Positions 6,210-13,597 are shown, numbered from the stretch's first letter. The stretch: DNA of 24,690 bases from a virus (IMGVR_UViG_3300030104_003497:17509-42198); one strand, 5' to 3'. Translations and numbers: made by a program. The notes: generated from the letters alone by a model not told the origin.

Positions 6210-6461
6210 TTAATCTCCCATACCAAGAACAGGTAAGACCCAATCCTTTTTATGATTAGTAAATAATGCACCGCCATTATTACCTTCATCATCTTGAGAT
6301 GGATATATCCAATTGCCATCATCTAATTGAAACATTACTGGTCTACTATACCAACCTAACTCTCCACATTCTTCTGATGTCATGTATTCTACTTTAACTA
6401 TTTGTTTACCGAGCAGCTGGTCTGCTGCAACTTCTGTCCATTTTTTTGTTACTTTATTCAT
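6210..6461 (-). CDS. Conserved-looking phage protein of unknown function
   Basis: 83 residues. The text LLGKQIVKVEYMTSEE, followed by LGWYSRPVMFQLDDGNWIYP and a GALF turn, resembles a recurrent uncharacterised small phage/bacterial domain with a beta-barrel-like core. The ATG overlaps the upstream stop (ATGA). No catalytic residues can be assigned. Confidence 0.7.
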   Translation of the reverse strand: MNKVTKKWTEVAADQLLGKQIVKVEYMTSEECGELGWYSRPVMFQLDDGNWIYPSQDDEGNNGGALFTNHKKDWVLPVLGMGD

Positions 6462-6727
6462 GCTTCTCCAATCTCCTCTTTAATATCACTTTTATATTTT
6501 ATGTTATGGTCATATCTTGATTCAAAGAAATCAATAACATCTTTTTTATCTGCTTTATTAAATGTAAATGTGTTTGCTAGTGTGTCTGCTAATACAGTAA
6601 CAACTACACCCATTTTTTCTGATTCATCTAATATTTTAGACTTACTTATATAACTATTAAGAATTGTTGAGATTCTCCCAGTTAGTTCTATACATTCTTC
6701 TGCAAATAATTGTTCTTCTTTACTCAC
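6458..6727 (-). CDS. Hypothetical 89-aa early protein (GTG start)
   Basis: The start is set at the GTG at 6727, which overlaps the upstream TGA (GTGA) and lies 5 bases after AGGTGG; a second GTG 9 bases upstream is in frame. The protein is helical and acidic (SKEEQLFAEECIELTGRI, later ADKKDVIDFFESRYDHNIKY). Family not recognised. Member of the leftward early operon. Confidence 0.6.
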   Translation of the reverse strand: MSKEEQLFAEECIELTGRISTILNSYISKSKILDESEKMGVVVTVLADTLANTFTFNKADKKDVIDFFESRYDHNIKYKSDIKEEIGEA

Positions 6728-6948
6728 ATTAACCACCTTTTCTTTATGCTAAAGCTCCAGAAAAGCTCTAGTTTTGTTATGCCTATACTTATATGTATAT
6801 GTTCTGCATGTTCATGAAGTGCGAATCCGCAGCCTACTAGTATTAGTTTTAATAAAATTATCTTATAGCTTCTATAATCTTTGTCATTTCTCCACAATAT
6901 CTTGATGAGTGGAATCCCTAAAATATTTATCTGCCGTGCCTTTTTCAT
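6724..6948 (-). CDS. Hypothetical 74-aa protein with central hydrophobic strand region
   Basis: Basic N-terminus (MKKARQINILGIPLIKILWR), then DKDYRSYKIILLKLILVGCG and the histidine-rich HEHAEHIHISIG. The pattern resembles small phage proteins with a conserved HEHxEHxH strand, but the function is unknown to me. An SD-like GAGGAAA precedes the ATG. It overlaps the upstream gene by 65 bases, which is long but within the habit of this operon. Confidence 0.5.
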   Translation of the reverse strand: MKKARQINILGIPLIKILWRNDKDYRSYKIILLKLILVGCGFALHEHAEHIHISIGITKLELFWSFSIKKRWLM

Positions 6949-7075
6949 ATATTTCCTCCTGACTTCTAAAAGTCATATAGTGAATTTGGTTTCCATCATG
7001 TATCTCTACTTCAGATGCAAGCCCATCTACACTATGTAGTCTGTCGTTTATTAGTTTTATTATAACCTTACCCAT
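6884..7075 (-). CDS. Hypothetical 63-aa protein, first gene after motif copy a
   Basis: 63 residues (MGKVIIKLINDRLHSVDGLA...), with alternating hydrophobics that suggest a small beta-sheet domain, then a charged helix. The ATG is preceded by AAAGG. The start is 28 bases downstream of the conserved 14-base motif at 7104-7117, the same spacing seen in the cassette region. It may therefore begin its own transcription or regulation unit. Confidence 0.65.
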   Translation of the reverse strand: MGKVIIKLINDRLHSVDGLASEVEIHDGNQIHYMTFRSQEEIYEKGTADKYFRDSTHQDIVEK

Positions 7076-7100
7076 TTAATACCTTTCGTATGTGATATGA

Positions 7101-7126
7101 GGGCACAAATAAAGGAATCTGTGCCC
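7101..7126 (-). promoter_or_regulatory. Motif copy a inside a hairpin
   Basis: On the minus strand GGGCACA and TGTGCCC pair, with the motif TTCCTTTAT exposed in the loop (motif span 7104-7117, plus-strand text CACAAATAAAGGAA). It sits between the helicase stop and the gene at 7075. It could end helicase transcription and set up the next gene. Confidence 0.55.
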
Positions 7127-7132
7127 ACCATA

Positions 7133-8971
7133 TTATGACCTTTTACTAAAATTGAATGTTCTCCAATCAAAGTTTACTGTTATATCGAAACCAGTTTCAT
7201 CACGTGAACCTAGTGCTTCAATTCTGCGTTTATTGCTCATATTTCTGTCACCTTCAAAACTGATGACTTTATCCGCTTTTTGTTCAATATCACTACTGCC
7301 TTTAGCACTATGAATATTTAAACGCTCGCCTTCATTTAATCGATATGACGCTCCTTTTGATATGTGAGATACACCTAGCATAATTATCTCTTCTTCCATT
7401 GCGATATCCTTGAGTTGATTAATGACGTATTCTTGTCTTTGCAAAGGGTCGTTTTTAGCGTACTTTGCCTTTACTCTGTCAATTGTATCAACTACAATTA
7501 TCTTAGGGCTATAATCAGATATTAGTTCTCTATATTCAGTTATATCTGGTGCATGTGCAGCAGTTATAATATCAATATGATTCATTCTGGATTTAGCTTT
7601 TTCCGTTATTTCGAGGTCATGATTTTTCAATGCATTTATTACAGGTTCTTTTTCCATCTTTAATACGATTTGAAAGAATCTTCTAATGATTGTTATATCA
7701 TCTACCTCTAACGATAGGAATAGAGTTTTTACTTTAGGTATGTTTGCTACTACATATTGCCATAATGCTGTTTTACCTAGTTTAGTATCTCCAATTAACA
7801 TAGCTAATTCTCCACCTTTAAAGATGTAACTACTAGGCATGAATGGAAATACTGTCTTTAAGTCAAATGATTTATTGGTAAAGTCTGTATTGTAATAGTT
7901 TGATAATGTATTTATCATATCTTCAGCATTTATAACCTTAGTTTCTTCATCTAAGTTTTTAAATCTGAATAACGTACATTTACTATCACAATATTGACTT
8001 AGTACCTCATCATTACAGCCATAGTTGTAGCCACCAGCTTTATAAGCATCAGCGACTATCCTACTGACTTCATCTGCAGGTAGTGGGTTTTCCATATTGG
8101 ACATATATGCTCTAGCAAGATTATCGCAAGCGATCTTGTCAAAGCCATAATATTTTATCCAGATACTTACAATACGTAATAGATTCTTATGTCTTTTGCC
8201 TTTTACTTCACCTTCACTATAAAGGTGTTGTGCACATGTAATGTACCTAGATGTTGTTCCTTGTCGTTTCTCAAATATCTTACGATGTTCTGTTGAGTTT
8301 TTACGACTAATATCCATTGGTTTAAAACTTTCTAATTTATAGTCTACCTCTACATCGAACTTTGGTGGATTATAATCAACACGTATAGACTTAGCGGAGT
8401 CCTTTATGTTATCATATGACCATTGTTCGATTTCTTGTAGAGATAGAGGTATTTTGTAGCAATTAGTTTTCTTGTTATAAGAATAACCTGTACGTATTAA
8501 TCTGCGACCATCATAGATTAAATCTATGTAATCACCAAAATCACGCTGCATTGTTGCTCTAACTATCTTTGCTACTGAATTAGATGGTTCAAACCCATAT
8601 ATATCAGGTATATGAATATGAAACCCTGAACCTGAGAACCATACTTGAATACTAGATTCTGGTATGGACATGGTTTTCATTTTATTTAACAATTCGATTA
8701 CTTTTACTCTAGTTTTTTCACCTGATTTTTCACCTGATAAATCAACATCAAGTACTAGTTTATCAACTGCTTGAATCCCATTGAAGTCTGAAACACTACC
8801 CGTTTTATTAACGTGTTCATTTATACTATGCTCATATAGAAACATGCTTCGATATATTTCTTTACCGATATGTTCTTGAGCAATAGTTGAGAACTCATTA
8901 ACAGGGCAGATATTCATTCTATTGGATATACCACCAACTGCGTATTCTATATACCAGTTTTTAATATCCAT
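7133..8971 (-). CDS. AEP primase-DnaB-type helicase fusion
   Basis: 612 residues. The N-terminal archaeo-eukaryotic-type primase shows the catalytic pair D75-x-D77 (LVLDVDL), the nucleotide-binding GSGFHIH (H118, H120) and DGRRLIR (154-160). A middle helical segment with C319, C328 and C332 may bind zinc. The C-terminal RecA-like helicase has Walker A GDTKLGKT (394-401), Walker B KIIVVD (D495) and a downstream GVSHISKGASY motif. One protein would both unwind and prime the replication fork. It is long, complete and overlaps the upstream gene by 25 bases. It is followed by a hairpin that holds motif copy a. Confidence 0.88.
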   Translation of the reverse strand: MDIKNWYIEYAVGGISNRMNICPVNEFSTIAQEHIGKEIYRSMFLYEHSINEHVNKTGSVSDFNGIQAVDKLVLDVDLSGEKSGEKTRVKVIELLNKMKTMSIPESSIQVWFSGSGFHIHIPDIYGFEPSNSVAKIVRATMQRDFGDYIDLIYDGRRLIRTGYSYNKKTNCYKIPLSLQEIEQWSYDNIKDSAKSIRVDYNPPKFDVEVDYKLESFKPMDISRKNSTEHRKIFEKRQGTTSRYITCAQHLYSEGEVKGKRHKNLLRIVSIWIKYYGFDKIACDNLARAYMSNMENPLPADEVSRIVADAYKAGGYNYGCNDEVLSQYCDSKCTLFRFKNLDEETKVINAEDMINTLSNYYNTDFTNKSFDLKTVFPFMPSSYIFKGGELAMLIGDTKLGKTALWQYVVANIPKVKTLFLSLEVDDITIIRRFFQIVLKMEKEPVINALKNHDLEITEKAKSRMNHIDIITAAHAPDITEYRELISDYSPKIIVVDTIDRVKAKYAKNDPLQRQEYVINQLKDIAMEEEIIMLGVSHISKGASYRLNEGERLNIHSAKGSSDIEQKADKVISFEGDRNMSNKRRIEALGSRDETGFDITVNFDWRTFNFSKRS

Positions 8972-9219
8972 GTAGTTTCAGTTCTCCCGTTTTTAATTGG
9001 TTCAATCGTTTTAATGTCAATTTCTTCTATTTCATCACTTGCTTTGAATTGTCTCCACGCTCTCGAATAAGTACTGGGAGTGTGTAACCGCCCCCAGTAC
9101 TCTTTTCCATAAGCAACAAGGTCAGTCTCAATTTCGTGTGACATAATCTTGTAGTTGCCCTGATCCATACGATTGCGTATCCACTTTTTAAGGATGAACC
9201 CAATAGTAGGAACAGACAT
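8947..9219 (-). CDS. Hypothetical 90-aa protein between SSB-like and primase genes
   Basis: Starts MSVPTIGFILKKWIRNRMDQ. The stretch KIMSHEIETDLVAYGKEYWG, followed by LHTPSTYSRAWRQFK, reads like a small winged-helix domain with a recognition helix at TPSTYSRAWRQF; this is pattern-level inference. Start and upstream stop overlap as TAATG. Its location suggests a replication accessory role, perhaps helicase loading or DNA binding. Confidence 0.65.
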   Translation of the reverse strand: MSVPTIGFILKKWIRNRMDQGNYKIMSHEIETDLVAYGKEYWGRLHTPSTYSRAWRQFKASDEIEEIDIKTIEPIKNGRTETTWILKTGI

Positions 9220-9794
9220 TATAGTTCGAGTCCTACTGTATTTAACTCTGGTTTAGTAGTGTTAGTGACTGTATTAGAATCCATATCAGATAATGGGTCA
9301 TCAGAAGAATAACTCTTCACATAACCAGCATTAACAGATTTCATAAAATCAGCTTTATGAGCATCTGAACCTTTATCTGGGTGCATTACTACATCCCATT
9401 GGTTCCAATATGGTTTACCATTATCTTTTAAGTTAGTTGAAGGGTAGGAGATTACTGAAAACTCTTTACCTATAGACTTATCTAACCAAGAATCTGGTAT
9501 TGTCCAATCATCATTAACATGTTCGGTGTTGATTCCACATACATTAAAGAATCGTTCTATTTTAAATGCAGAACCCCAACTTTCATCCTTACGATTAAAG
9601 TTGCCATATATCTTTAATGTTTTATCAAAATCCTGTCCATCATTGTATAATACTTCCAAGTAAATATCGCTGGGATACTTTTGCCAAGATTCTTTATGTT
9701 CGTATTTAATGTTTGTAGATTTAACTGTACCAACTGTACGGAAACCTCCACCTTTAGAACTTGAATTAGATGATGATTTTTTACCTAGTCTCAT
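9219..9794 (-). CDS. Candidate single-stranded DNA-binding protein
   Basis: 191 residues: a low-complexity Ser/Lys/Gly N-terminus (KKSSSNSSSKGGG), a beta-rich central part (DIYLEVLYNDG, KTLKIYGNF, EFSVISYPSTNL), and an acidic, Ser/Asp-rich tail region (SYSSDDPLSDMDSN). Position between a Sak-type annealing protein and a primase-helicase is where phages usually encode their SSB. No family signature is certain, so the SSB call rests on context and composition. ATGA overlap with the recombinase gene upstream. Confidence 0.45.
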   Translation of the reverse strand: MRLGKKSSSNSSSKGGGFRTVGTVKSTNIKYEHKESWQKYPSDIYLEVLYNDGQDFDKTLKIYGNFNRKDESWGSAFKIERFFNVCGINTEHVNDDWTIPDSWLDKSIGKEFSVISYPSTNLKDNGKPYWNQWDVVMHPDKGSDAHKADFMKSVNAGYVKSYSSDDPLSDMDSNTVTNTTKPELNTVGLEL

Positions 9795-10480
9795 GCAGCC
9801 TCCTTCGCTGTTTGTTTTGTTTCTTTTATTTTAGTTTTTAGTTTTTCGATAGCTTCTTCAGCTTTCTCTTCAGTAGGCATTGTGTCAATAAATGTTCTAA
9901 TAATCGACTGTGTATCTGTGCCTTTTAATGCAGGGTCACGTGACAATCTATCTAGCTTAACATTTTGTTCTACTGTTATGCCACCTTCTACTGGTTTTTT
10001 ACCATTAAGTAGTGTCTCTGGTCTTGAATAGACTTCTTCTACTTTTTCTTGAGCTTCTTCTTCTTTAGTAAGAACTGGAAGATCTTCACCTTGATAGATG
10101 TATAACCCTAGACCATGTAAACTAAGACATTTAGCTAAACAACGCATTTGTGCTGTGTTAATAGCAAATGCGTCAGGTTTAGAAATTGGTTTGTTTAAAT
10201 GGTTAAGTATAGGATGTGTTTGTTCTTGAGAGTGTCCTTCAATGGTTACTGTACATTTTACAAAACCATGACCTGTTATTGGGTCTAACATATAAGGTAC
10301 TGTATATTTACCTCCGTTATGCTCTAAAACAAACTCATGATTTTTCCATGTAGTATCTGGATATTTGCTTTTAACTGCGTTAACTGCATGTGCCCAAGAT
10401 AAGTATGTAAAACGACCTTTCTTTTCTGTCATATCGTTTACATCTATTGCTTTTAAGATGTTAAATACTCTTTCTTTCAT
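9791..10480 (-). CDS. Sak-type single-strand annealing recombinase (DUF1071 family)
   Basis: 229 residues. The family pattern is clear: YLSWAHAVNAVKSKYPDTTW (26-45), a VPYMLD strand, NKPISKPDAFAINTAQMRC (96-114) and the end signature LHGLGLYIYQGEDLP (121-135). The family is Rad52-like and anneals complementary strands in phage recombination and recombination-dependent replication. The C-terminal third is charged and probably flexible (KTKIKETKQTAKEAA). It works naturally with the downstream SSB candidate and with the nuclease at 5673-6005. Confidence 0.8.
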   Translation of the reverse strand: MKERVFNILKAIDVNDMTEKKGRFTYLSWAHAVNAVKSKYPDTTWKNHEFVLEHNGGKYTVPYMLDPITGHGFVKCTVTIEGHSQEQTHPILNHLNKPISKPDAFAINTAQMRCLAKCLSLHGLGLYIYQGEDLPVLTKEEEAQEKVEEVYSRPETLLNGKKPVEGGITVEQNVKLDRLSRDPALKGTDTQSIIRTFIDTMPTEEKAEEAIEKLKTKIKETKQTAKEAA

Positions 10481-10496
10481 ATTTACCTTTTATTGT

Positions 10497-10580
10497 TTAG
10501 TTGTTAAGTTTATTATGCAGGAGAGTTTTGATAGCTTTGAGGTCGACATCTCGCACCAGCCACTTCACTGAGGCACTCAT
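10497..10580 (-). CDS. Tentative 27-aa small protein following motif copy b
   Basis: The ORF starts MSASVKWLVRDVDLKAIKTL and ends LLHNKLNN, preceded by AAGGT. Its ATG is 28 bases after motif copy b, the same spacing as the cassette genes, which is the main support. It would be a single amphipathic helix. The DNA is less AT-rich than its surroundings. It could instead be a leader of the recombinase gene. Confidence 0.35.
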   Translation of the reverse strand: MSASVKWLVRDVDLKAIKTLLHNKLNN

Positions 10581-10608
10581 ATTACCTTGATAGTATAAGT
10601 TTTCCCTG

Positions 10609-10622
10609 CATAAATAAAGGAA
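10609..10622 (-). promoter_or_regulatory. Conserved 14-base motif, copy b
   Basis: Plus-strand CATAAATAAAGGAA, that is TTCCTTTATTTATG reading leftward. It lies 5 bases after the DUF932 stop and 28 bases before a small ATG. It is identical to copy c at 13447. Confidence 0.55.
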
Positions 10623-10626
10623 TCTG

Positions 10627-11616
10627 TTAATTCATTGATACTTGTAGTGAATTAGCACTTGCTGATGCTATTTTACTAGCAACTCTAAATGCTTTTACTT
10701 TATAATCATAACCAACTCCAAACTGTGTAGTTTGTACCCAGTCTTTATATTGTTTATCATGAGTATAGTATTCTGTAATAGCATTATAAGCATCCCATAA
10801 TGTGCGACCTTTGTTGCCTCTACCATTGTAGAAATTGTCAAGGATCTTTTCATATACGGGCTTTGCTGTATTTCGTACAAATATCTTCATTTCAGGTATA
10901 CTTTCTTTGTTCCTATCTTTTAGAAATGGGATAACTGTTTCTAGATATAGGTCTAACATCTCTGGTGTCATATCTGTATCTTGAAACCTTTCCATATCAT
11001 CAATAGCATTACGAAAGTCACCATCGCATTTTTCTAGTATATTCGTAAGATTCTTTACTCTTTCTTTAATACTAGCTGTATGCTTAAGTGTGTAATTCCA
11101 CTTACTTTGTTTAGATAGAGCTAATTCAATAGTATTTTGACATACTACACGAATACCTGTAGGTCTAAAGACACTACCTGTACTGCCATCATGTGATGTG
11201 TATAGTAATACATATTTTTCTATTTCATCATCTCCAGCCATATAAGTATCTGGTGATTTAGCAAGTATCCACACTTTACGACCTTGCTGTGTAGCACCTG
11301 CAGTTTCCAATTGAAACCCCATATCTAATAGTGGTTCAAATGGTGCAAACGCTTCACTATTCTGTAACACTCCGTATTTAGCAGATACATTTCCCAATAT
11401 TTCATGTGTATCTTCACGGATAGTTACAAAATGGTTTGTTTTTATCCCTCCATACCCATTGTTAGGATATATAAAGGTTGGTTCTTTTTTGATTGTCCAA
11501 TCTAAGCCTGAAAGACTTAAAGCTTCTTTAATAGTAGGTGGTTTTTCTAATTTTATACCTTGTTTGTGCCAAGGTTGTTCACCTACATACATCATTGTGT
11601 CAATAAATGCTGGCAT
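10627..11616 (-). CDS. DUF932 (phage/plasmid-like) protein
   Basis: 329 residues. The N-terminus (EQPWHKQGIKLEKPPTIKEA, then LSGLDWTIKK) is the family's usual PWHxxG...AL..LDW opening, followed by YGVLQNSEAF and the typical central and C-terminal region. DUF932 proteins are frequent in phages and plasmids near replication and recombination genes; biochemical activity is unknown. SD AAGGAGG precedes the ATG. Upstream is a 47-aa gene overlapping by 25 bases. Motif copy b follows its stop. Confidence 0.85.
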   Translation of the reverse strand: MPAFIDTMMYVGEQPWHKQGIKLEKPPTIKEALSLSGLDWTIKKEPTFIYPNNGYGGIKTNHFVTIREDTHEILGNVSAKYGVLQNSEAFAPFEPLLDMGFQLETAGATQQGRKVWILAKSPDTYMAGDDEIEKYVLLYTSHDGSTGSVFRPTGIRVVCQNTIELALSKQSKWNYTLKHTASIKERVKNLTNILEKCDGDFRNAIDDMERFQDTDMTPEMLDLYLETVIPFLKDRNKESIPEMKIFVRNTAKPVYEKILDNFYNGRGNKGRTLWDAYNAITEYYTHDKQYKDWVQTTQFGVGYDYKVKAFRVASKIASASANSLQVSMN

Positions 11617-11735
11617 ATGCCCTCCTTATATTTTTTATTCATTGCTTTTTTTAATTCTTCTTCCTTTATGTATTCATCTTCACTGTTAATCCAAGCTTCT
11701 TGTTCATCAATGTCTATTTCTGATATTTTACCCAT
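11592..11735 (-). CDS. Hypothetical 47-aa acidic protein
   Basis: Starts MGKISEIDIDEQEAWINSED, then a lysine/glutamate helix (KEEELKKAMNKKYKEG). The start overlaps the upstream stop (TAATG), and the end runs 25 bases into the DUF932 gene, in a pattern typical of this operon. Function unknown. Confidence 0.55.
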   Translation of the reverse strand: MGKISEIDIDEQEAWINSEDEYIKEEELKKAMNKKYKEGICQHLLTQ

Positions 11736-11989
11736 TATCTAATTATCCTTGTTTCTATTATAAATCCTGTTTTTAACTTTGTGAGTCTTTCTAATTCATC
11801 AAGTAAATTTTCAGCAGCGAATTGAACAAATAATTTAATTTTCTCTTCTTCAGATTTATCTTCCCATTTTTCATCATCTATTAGTCCGTATTCTTTAATA
11901 TCATCTAGAATGTATTCTTTACTTATCCATGAAACCTGATTCCAAATCATATTTATTTCTATTTGTTTGTAATATTCCTTAAATGTCAT
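11735..11989 (-). CDS. Hypothetical 84-aa acidic helical protein
   Basis: Starts MTFKEYYKQIEINMIWNQVS with a strong SD (AAGGAGGT). It is rich in Glu, Lys and Leu (EEKIKLFVQFAAENLLDELE), so probably a helical bundle. No motif is recognised. Adjacent genes overlap by a few bases at both ends, placing it firmly in the leftward operon. Confidence 0.65.
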   Translation of the reverse strand: MTFKEYYKQIEINMIWNQVSWISKEYILDDIKEYGLIDDEKWEDKSEEEKIKLFVQFAAENLLDELERLTKLKTGFIIETRIIR

Positions 11990-11998
11990 TTTACCTCC

Positions 11999-12127
11999 TT
12001 ATATTTCATTGTTTTCTATTGGTAAGCTCTCTAAGCATTCCACACAAATCAGATCTTCAATTACATTGTTTTCTGGTTCTGCTGGAATCCATTCTATTTC
12101 CGAGTGCTTACATTCTTTATTAGTCAC
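11999..12127 (-). CDS. Small Cys/His protein, 42 aa (GTG start)
   Basis: From the GTG at 12127 the frame encodes 42 residues with C6, H8, C28 and C31 (ECKH and LICVECLES), a minimal zinc-knuckle arrangement. It starts 8 bases inside the end of the upstream gene and ends 10 bases before the next ATG, so it exactly fills a gap in the operon. The SD is weak. Probable but not certain. Confidence 0.5.
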   Translation of the reverse strand: MTNKECKHSEIEWIPAEPENNVIEDLICVECLESLPIENNEI

Positions 12128-12326
12128 ATACTTCACAAGATTCCTCCATAGTGGGTATATCTTGCTGTTTTAATTTTATTTGAGCCTTGCTTCTTATATA
12201 TTGTATATCAGCAGCAAGAGACATTTCATCAACTTTTAATAAAGCGTCTATAATTTTTTTTGACTCTTTAAAATCAACCCAAATACCAAATTGATGCGTA
12301 CCATCCTTTTTGGTTTTATTCATCAT
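12120..12326 (-). CDS. Hypothetical 68-aa early protein
   Basis: The start is taken at the ATG at 12326; a GTG at 12335 and an ATG at 12323 are also in frame. Text MMNKTKKDGTHQFGIWVDFK then two helices (SKKIIDALLKVDE, SLAADIQYIRSKAQIKLKQQ) and a terminal CEVC. The start overlaps the end of the upstream 49-aa gene by 11 bases. Function unknown. Confidence 0.6.
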   Translation of the reverse strand: MMNKTKKDGTHQFGIWVDFKESKKIIDALLKVDEMSLAADIQYIRSKAQIKLKQQDIPTMEESCEVCD

Positions 12327-12465
12327 TTGTAGCACCCGTACGGTTCTCTATATGTACTGAAATAAGTGTTGATAGCTCTTTTGCTTTTGATACGTTTAGT
12401 TTTCTACCTGTTCCAAGGCTATTTAAAAATGTATGTATTTCTTTAAGTAATTCACGTGTACTCAT
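12316..12465 (-). CDS. Hypothetical 49-aa early protein
   Basis: Starts MSTRELLKEIHTFLNSLGTG; two short helices around a glycine turn, then KLNVSKAKELSTLISVHIEN. The leader AAGGGAGTTACAATG is nearly identical to the leaders at 13423, 5545 and 17133. It is the first gene after a hairpin-bearing gap, so it may begin a sub-operon. Confidence 0.6.
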   Translation of the reverse strand: MSTRELLKEIHTFLNSLGTGRKLNVSKAKELSTLISVHIENRTGATNDE

Positions 12466-12490
12466 TGTAACTCCCTTATTGAAACTCGCA

Positions 12491-12546
12491 GGGAAGAAGG
12501 TCGAGGTACTGAGTCTGATCTTGACGTTCCCTCTAGTGTTCTTCCC
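12491..12546 (-). terminator. Hairpin between small early genes
   Basis: GGGAAGAA (12491-12498) pairs with TTCTTCCC (12539-12546), with a further partly paired inner arm. It lies just after the stop of the gene at 12554 and 25 bases before the next ATG. No clear T tract, so termination may be partial. The TTCTTCCC that closes it vaguely recalls the conserved motif. Confidence 0.4.
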
Positions 12547-12553
12547 TTATGAG

Positions 12554-12859
12554 TTATAGTTTTATGATTTCATGCTCCATATTTAGATGCATTTTTTCAC
12601 ATTTTTCTTTTACAGTATTTGCAATATCTAACGATTCATATACACCTATTAATCTTTTATAGAATACAGGTACAGATTCTGTTAGTTCTTTTCTGTCTTG
12701 CATTAATACTTTTGCTGTAACTATTGCACCGTTATAAAAGCCAGATTTTGTTTCTCTATTTAAACAACTAAGAGCTTCTTCCCAGTATTGTCTAAATGTG
12801 TCATTTTTCCATATTCTAGTATTACCCTTAGTTTTTTTCTTTTGTATCAGTTGAAACAT
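12554..12859 (-). CDS. Hypothetical 101-aa early protein
   Basis: Starts MFQLIQKKKTKGNTRIWKND; positively charged N-terminus followed by helices (YWEEALSCLNRETKSGFYNG, ESLDIANTVKEKCEKMHLNM). It overlaps the preceding gene by 32 bases. No recognised domain. A hairpin follows its stop. Confidence 0.65.
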   Translation of the reverse strand: MFQLIQKKKTKGNTRIWKNDTFRQYWEEALSCLNRETKSGFYNGAIVTAKVLMQDRKELTESVPVFYKRLIGVYESLDIANTVKEKCEKMHLNMEHEIIKL

Positions 12860-13136
12860 AATCTTCCTTTTTATCTTTGGTTATTATTACTTCTGTTATA
12901 CCAAAGTTGTCCATCGTTGTAAGTAACCTTGATAACTGTGCAGCTGATTGTTTTTTATGTTCTACTACTGTAGCTCCATTTACTAGTATCTCTATATTAT
13001 ATCTATCTGTACTAGTAACACGGTCTGCTACGCTTTGCGTAACATTCCCTGCAAATCGTAGTATGTTGTTTAAGCCAAATGCTATGTAACCCATTGTTTT
13101 ACTTAGCTGACTTACAAATGCCATTTTACTCATCAT
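12828..13136 (-). CDS. Hypothetical 102-aa early protein
   Basis: Starts MMSKMAFVSQLSKTMGYIAF; a moderately hydrophobic N-terminal helix (GYIAFGLNNILRFAG) could be membrane-associated. A mixed C-terminal part follows, ending in a charged tail (KDKKEDYVSTDTKEKN). Start overlaps the upstream stop as ATGA. Function not recognised. Confidence 0.65.
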   Translation of the reverse strand: MMSKMAFVSQLSKTMGYIAFGLNNILRFAGNVTQSVADRVTSTDRYNIEILVNGATVVEHKKQSAAQLSRLLTTMDNFGITEVIITKDKKEDYVSTDTKEKN

Positions 13137-13423
13137 GACATCCTTTCTTGCACTTGATGTTCTACATGTCTACCTATATCATTTTCTATTTGACGTAGTT
13201 CATCAGGTGTAATTATGTATTCAAAGTGGTCTGCAACGAGATTTTGTTCCATTGCAGTTCCTGTATTGGCATGCTCCTCAAAACATTTAGGGCAATACAG
13301 TATATCTTGAATACGAGTTGTAGATTCCCCCAGTATTTCATGAATCATCTGGGGCTTAGTGTAATCTTTATACTTAACTTCTTGATGCTGTAGGGTAGCA
13401 TCTGGATGATAATAACATTTCAT
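13133..13423 (-). CDS. Zinc-binding protein, first gene of the leftward early operon
   Basis: 96 residues. C3 and H6 (CYYHPDA) plus C44, C47 and H51 (YCPKCFEEH) suggest one zinc site bringing the N-terminus to the middle of the chain. The C-terminal helix is acidic and glutamine-rich (DELRQIENDIGRHVEHQVQE). Leader GGGAGTTACAAATG fixes the start. As the first gene behind the switch region it is expressed earliest, a position where phages often place host-takeover or regulatory proteins. Function unproven. Confidence 0.7.
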   Translation of the reverse strand: MKCYYHPDATLQHQEVKYKDYTKPQMIHEILGESTTRIQDILYCPKCFEEHANTGTAMEQNLVADHFEYIITPDELRQIENDIGRHVEHQVQERMS

Positions 13424-13446
13424 TTGTAACTCCCATAGTTTAAATG

Positions 13447-13478
13447 CATAAATAAAGGAAGCAGTTTGTAAACTACTT
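13447..13478 (-). promoter_or_regulatory. Conserved motif copy c with hairpin
   Basis: Plus-strand CATAAATAAAGGAA (13447-13460), then a short imperfect hairpin AAGCAGTTTGTAAACTACTT (13459-13478). The motif is 23 bases upstream of the ATG at 13423. It therefore lies in the leader of the early operon, downstream of the predicted promoter at 13513-13541. Confidence 0.55.
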
Positions 13479-13512
13479 CTATTTATTATCAGAACTTTTG
13501 TTAAGTGTATTT

Positions 13513-13541
13513 AAATTAGTAAAGCTAGACAATAGTGTCAA
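13513..13541 (-). promoter_or_regulatory. Predicted leftward early promoter
   Basis: On the minus strand a perfect TTGACA (13536-13541) is followed 17 bases later by TAATTT (13513-13518). It would start the leftward operon about 80-90 bases before the first ATG. The -35 overlaps the palindrome GACAATAGTGTC (13528-13539), a likely repressor site. Confidence 0.5.
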
Positions 13542-13593
13542 GTTTGTTTATTATAATTAGACATAAATTTGATAAAAGCGTATATTATGTCTA
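13526..13593. promoter_or_regulatory. Operator half-sites of the switch
   Basis: TAGACATAA (13558-13566) and its exact inverse TTATGTCTA (13585-13593) flank the -35 of the rightward promoter. A third related site, TAGACAATA (13526-13534), is part of the palindrome GACAATAGTGTC that covers the leftward -35. The shared core TAGACA is the probable recognition sequence of the regulator encoded at 13621. Confidence 0.5.
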
Positions 13594-13597
13594 TATT
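13569..13597 (+). promoter_or_regulatory. Predicted rightward promoter of the regulator gene
   Basis: TTGATA (13569-13574), 17-base spacer, TATATT (13592-13597). Start of transcription near 13604, just before GGAGG and the ATG at 13621. TTATGTCTA overlaps the -10 region, suggesting autorepression. Confidence 0.6.

Noticed and set aside
6210-6322. N-terminal extension (MMAIGYIHLKMMKVIMA...) of the 68-aa gene
   Set aside because: It is the out-of-frame shadow of the 83-aa gene; a GTG with SD lies right after that gene's stop.
11659-11672. Further motif copy (TTCCTTTATGTATT) on the plus strand
   Set aside because: It lies within coding sequence for Lys/Glu codons, in the opposite orientation and without a hairpin.
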